This document shows positions 62,216-64,000 of a DNA stretch of 64,000 nucleotides, in pieces. The DNA comes from Diphasiastrum complanatum (Eukaryota; Streptophyta; Lycopodiopsida; Lycopodiales; Lycopodiaceae): the NCBI GenBank assembly GCA_029204225.1, contig CM055092.1, positions 72,826,857 to 72,890,856 on the forward strand. Direction: 5' to 3'. Below the pieces are notes generated by a model. The model was not told the DNA's origin and searched no databases. It worked only from the letters and a program-made list of their open reading frames with translations. How positions within the stretch are numbered: position 1 is the stretch's first letter; each line of letters starts with the position of its first letter. The translations under genes and the position numbers were made by a program.

Positions 62216-62228
62216 TGATGCAGGTGCA
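62173..62228. repeat. 28-bp tandem duplication
   Basis: Two adjacent 28-bp copies starting TGGAGC at 62173 and 62201 with two differences, at the 5' edge of the LINE ORF1 region. Confidence 0.8.
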
Positions 62229-62288
62229 TATGGCCAGGCAACCAGCCGTGTAGCGCACCATCTCCAGCACGCGATGGATCAGCGCACC

Positions 62289-62289
<1 letters not shown>

Positions 62290-62333
<44 letters not shown>
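62290..62333. repeat. (GA)n microsatellite
   Basis: About 21 GA units. Read on the - strand it is the TC tail of the LINE 3' end. Confidence 0.95.
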
Positions 62334-62335
<2 letters not shown>

Positions 62336-62690
62336 TTATTAATGTCCATGAATACCCTAAGGTATATAGGACTGAAAAAGGTACATGTCAAGTATGCACG
62401 GTGGGAGCATGAAAGCTCTACCACCTAGGTAAACAAGAAATAATGATGATAGACAAGGAGAGCCTTATCGTGTCTCTCCGCCTATGAAATAGTGATGTAA
62501 AGTATGTTGAGACACTGTCTCTGAACAAACTGTGTCTCTCCGTCTCCGAGTGGATGGTCGATGGCGTCTCTGCTGCCGTGAAGCTGTAGAATGTGGCCTG
62601 TGGGCTGGCTGTCCCTCTAGTCGCCGACATTGTCTTTGCCGTCTATGCATGGAGGCGTCCGGGATCTCAGTCTCTCCATCGAAATCAGTT
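62310..62690 (-). mobile_element. LINE 3' UTR and (TC)n tail
   Basis: On the - strand: a UTR with blocks shared with 12627-12760, then ACTTGACATGTACC, CTTAGGGTATTCATGG and ACATTAATAAAG, then (TC)n (the GA run at 62290-62333 on the + strand). It follows the LINE ORF2 fragment directly, with the RT missing. Confidence 0.65.
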
Positions 62691-64000
62691 TTCTCCTACC
62701 TCTGCCACCGACGTGATAAACACTCCTGTATGCTCATGGATAGGGTAAATAAGGTTTGTGGACCAAGGGGAGGGGAAACCAGATGTAATAGCGTGGTTAA
62801 ATAGGAAAGAGAGAAAGGGCGAGAGGATATCAGCGGCCTGCTTCAAAAGTTCAGCCTCTAGCTCATCAATGTCTTTGGCCTTATGTAGGTTTAACCGGTC
62901 GATGGCCTCTTCTACTATGTCCAGAAAGAATATATTAGAAGTACATGTGTATGGGTGTGTGGGAAGTGGAGGAGTATCAGGTACAGTAGTGTACAACGAT
63001 GTGGCATAGGTCACCCATGTGCTAAGATCTGTGATCCGGGGTGGAGGTGCTCGTGAAAGGAATTTTTGCCAAAAAGAGCGCGACAAGGAGCTAAAGAGAA
63101 GGTCCATCATCTTCTTCCCCTGGCAAATTTCATATGCAATTTTCTTTCTACGGGTGGTTCTACGATATACCCGAGATAAGTCCTTTGCAAGACGAGGGAG
63201 GTGGCAGCGTCGTGCATAAATCAAGTTCAGATGAAGTTGGTTACATTCGTGGTCATACCAGGGGTTATGCGGTCTATGTCGTATGTGCTTGGGCCGTGGG
63301 GATGGAAAAGCAAGGGATGCAGAGGTATGCAGGGTCCGGACAAGAAAAAGAGACTGGTCCGCCAAAGTAGCTGCATAGGGAAAATGAGTCAGGAGATCAG
63401 ATAAGGTTTCCCTGTACATAGGGGTGTTTTTTGAGGGTTATAGCGGTAGAAGGTCTTTTCACTAGGGGTGGATGTACTAGCACAAGGGGTGTGAAGAAGG
63501 CCAATAGAGAGAGAGAGGTATGAGTGGTCAGACAGGGTGGTACGGTGAACCAAGAAAGATGAAATGTAGGGGAGGAGAGACGGCAATCCCATGAAATAGT
63601 CAACAACACTACTCCCTCCGCTATGTGGAAAACAGGTAAAGTCACCTGAATCAGGCCATTGCAGTAAGCCATTATAAATGTTATAAATGGCCAATCCATG
63701 AGCCTCGCCCAACTGAAGCATCAACTCTCCATATGCGGTAACTGGACCCTCTGCATCTGCTGATCGTTGTTGGAGGCCAAGATCATCCCAGTCTAAAGCA
63801 TGTATCCGTTGTGGATCATCCTCTGCTCTGTGAAACTCTGTCTGCCTGGATCCAGTCCTGGCATTAAAGTCGCCAGCTAGGAGAATATAACCCCGCTCCT
63901 CGTATCTGATAATGTCTGAAGAGATATCCAGGTACGGTGACTCCTCATCTGATGTGAAAACTGATGTGTCTAGTGGAAAATAGCAAACGGCTAGAAAAAG
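62685..64000 (-). pseudogene. LINE ORF2: endonuclease and linker, runs off the window
   Basis: From the window edge the - strand reads an apurinic-type endonuclease: ILLAGDFNARTGSRQ (about 63880), then GGSSVVDYFMGLPSLLPYIS and LSDHSYLSL (about 63520). A frameshift near 63400 leads into the linker (HRPHNPWYDHECNQLHLN, RRTTRRKKIAYEI, DIDELEAELLKQAADILSPF, TSGFPSPWSTNLIYPIHE). Homology ends near 62700, just where the reverse transcriptase should start. The endonuclease motifs look intact, but the element lacks RT and cannot be autonomous. Confidence 0.88.

Overview
This window is AT-rich, repeat-laden nuclear DNA of a land plant. The evidence is two spliced genes whose proteins match plant families, plant-type Copia retrotransposons primed by initiator tRNA-Met, L1-like LINEs, a hAT-like element and many long microsatellites. 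The very large introns packed with old transposons point to a big, repeat-rich genome (fern, gymnosperm or similar). The sequence alone does not settle the species.

Two protein-coding genes look intact, both on the + strand. The first (8039-30504) is a plant gankyrin/PSMD10-type ankyrin-repeat protein of about 243 residues. Its five short exons are spread over 22.5 kb because intron 2 alone is 14.3 kb. The second (43242-44314) is a compact three-exon gene for a 270-residue SGNH/sialate-O-acetylesterase-domain carbohydrate esterase of the At4g34215 type, with its serine, aspartate and histidine in place.

Layout: 1-7.3 kb is non-genic, with microsatellites, a LINE scrap and a large foldback. 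7.3-8.0 kb is a GC-rich stretch ahead of the first gene. Intron 1 (8.2-12.2 kb) carries an 809-bp hAT-like element with an 8-bp target duplication. Intron 2 (12.3-26.65 kb) holds a LINE 3' end, a 235-bp tandem repeat, a gag scrap, the 3' half of a + strand Copia whose LTR has a heat-shock-element-like cluster, a near-complete but defective - strand Copia, and a + strand gag-protease Copia fragment. Intron 3 (26.8-29.7 kb) holds a decayed LINE. 30.5-43 kb is intergenic, with a methyltransferase-like relic, an LTR pair around a Copia integrase relic and a promoter-distal tandem repeat. 44.3-57 kb is mostly featureless apart from an unusual G-rich minisatellite (46.55-47.3 kb). 57.4-60.1 kb holds two collapsed LTR elements. 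60.9-64 kb holds two LINE fragments on the - strand, running off the end.

The two genes show no functional link. The rest is transposon history: nested insertion, truncation, and a LINE family whose AATAAA-(TC)n tail accounts for several of the TC/GA microsatellites. No prokaryotic features, CRISPR arrays, rRNA or convincing tRNA genes were seen.
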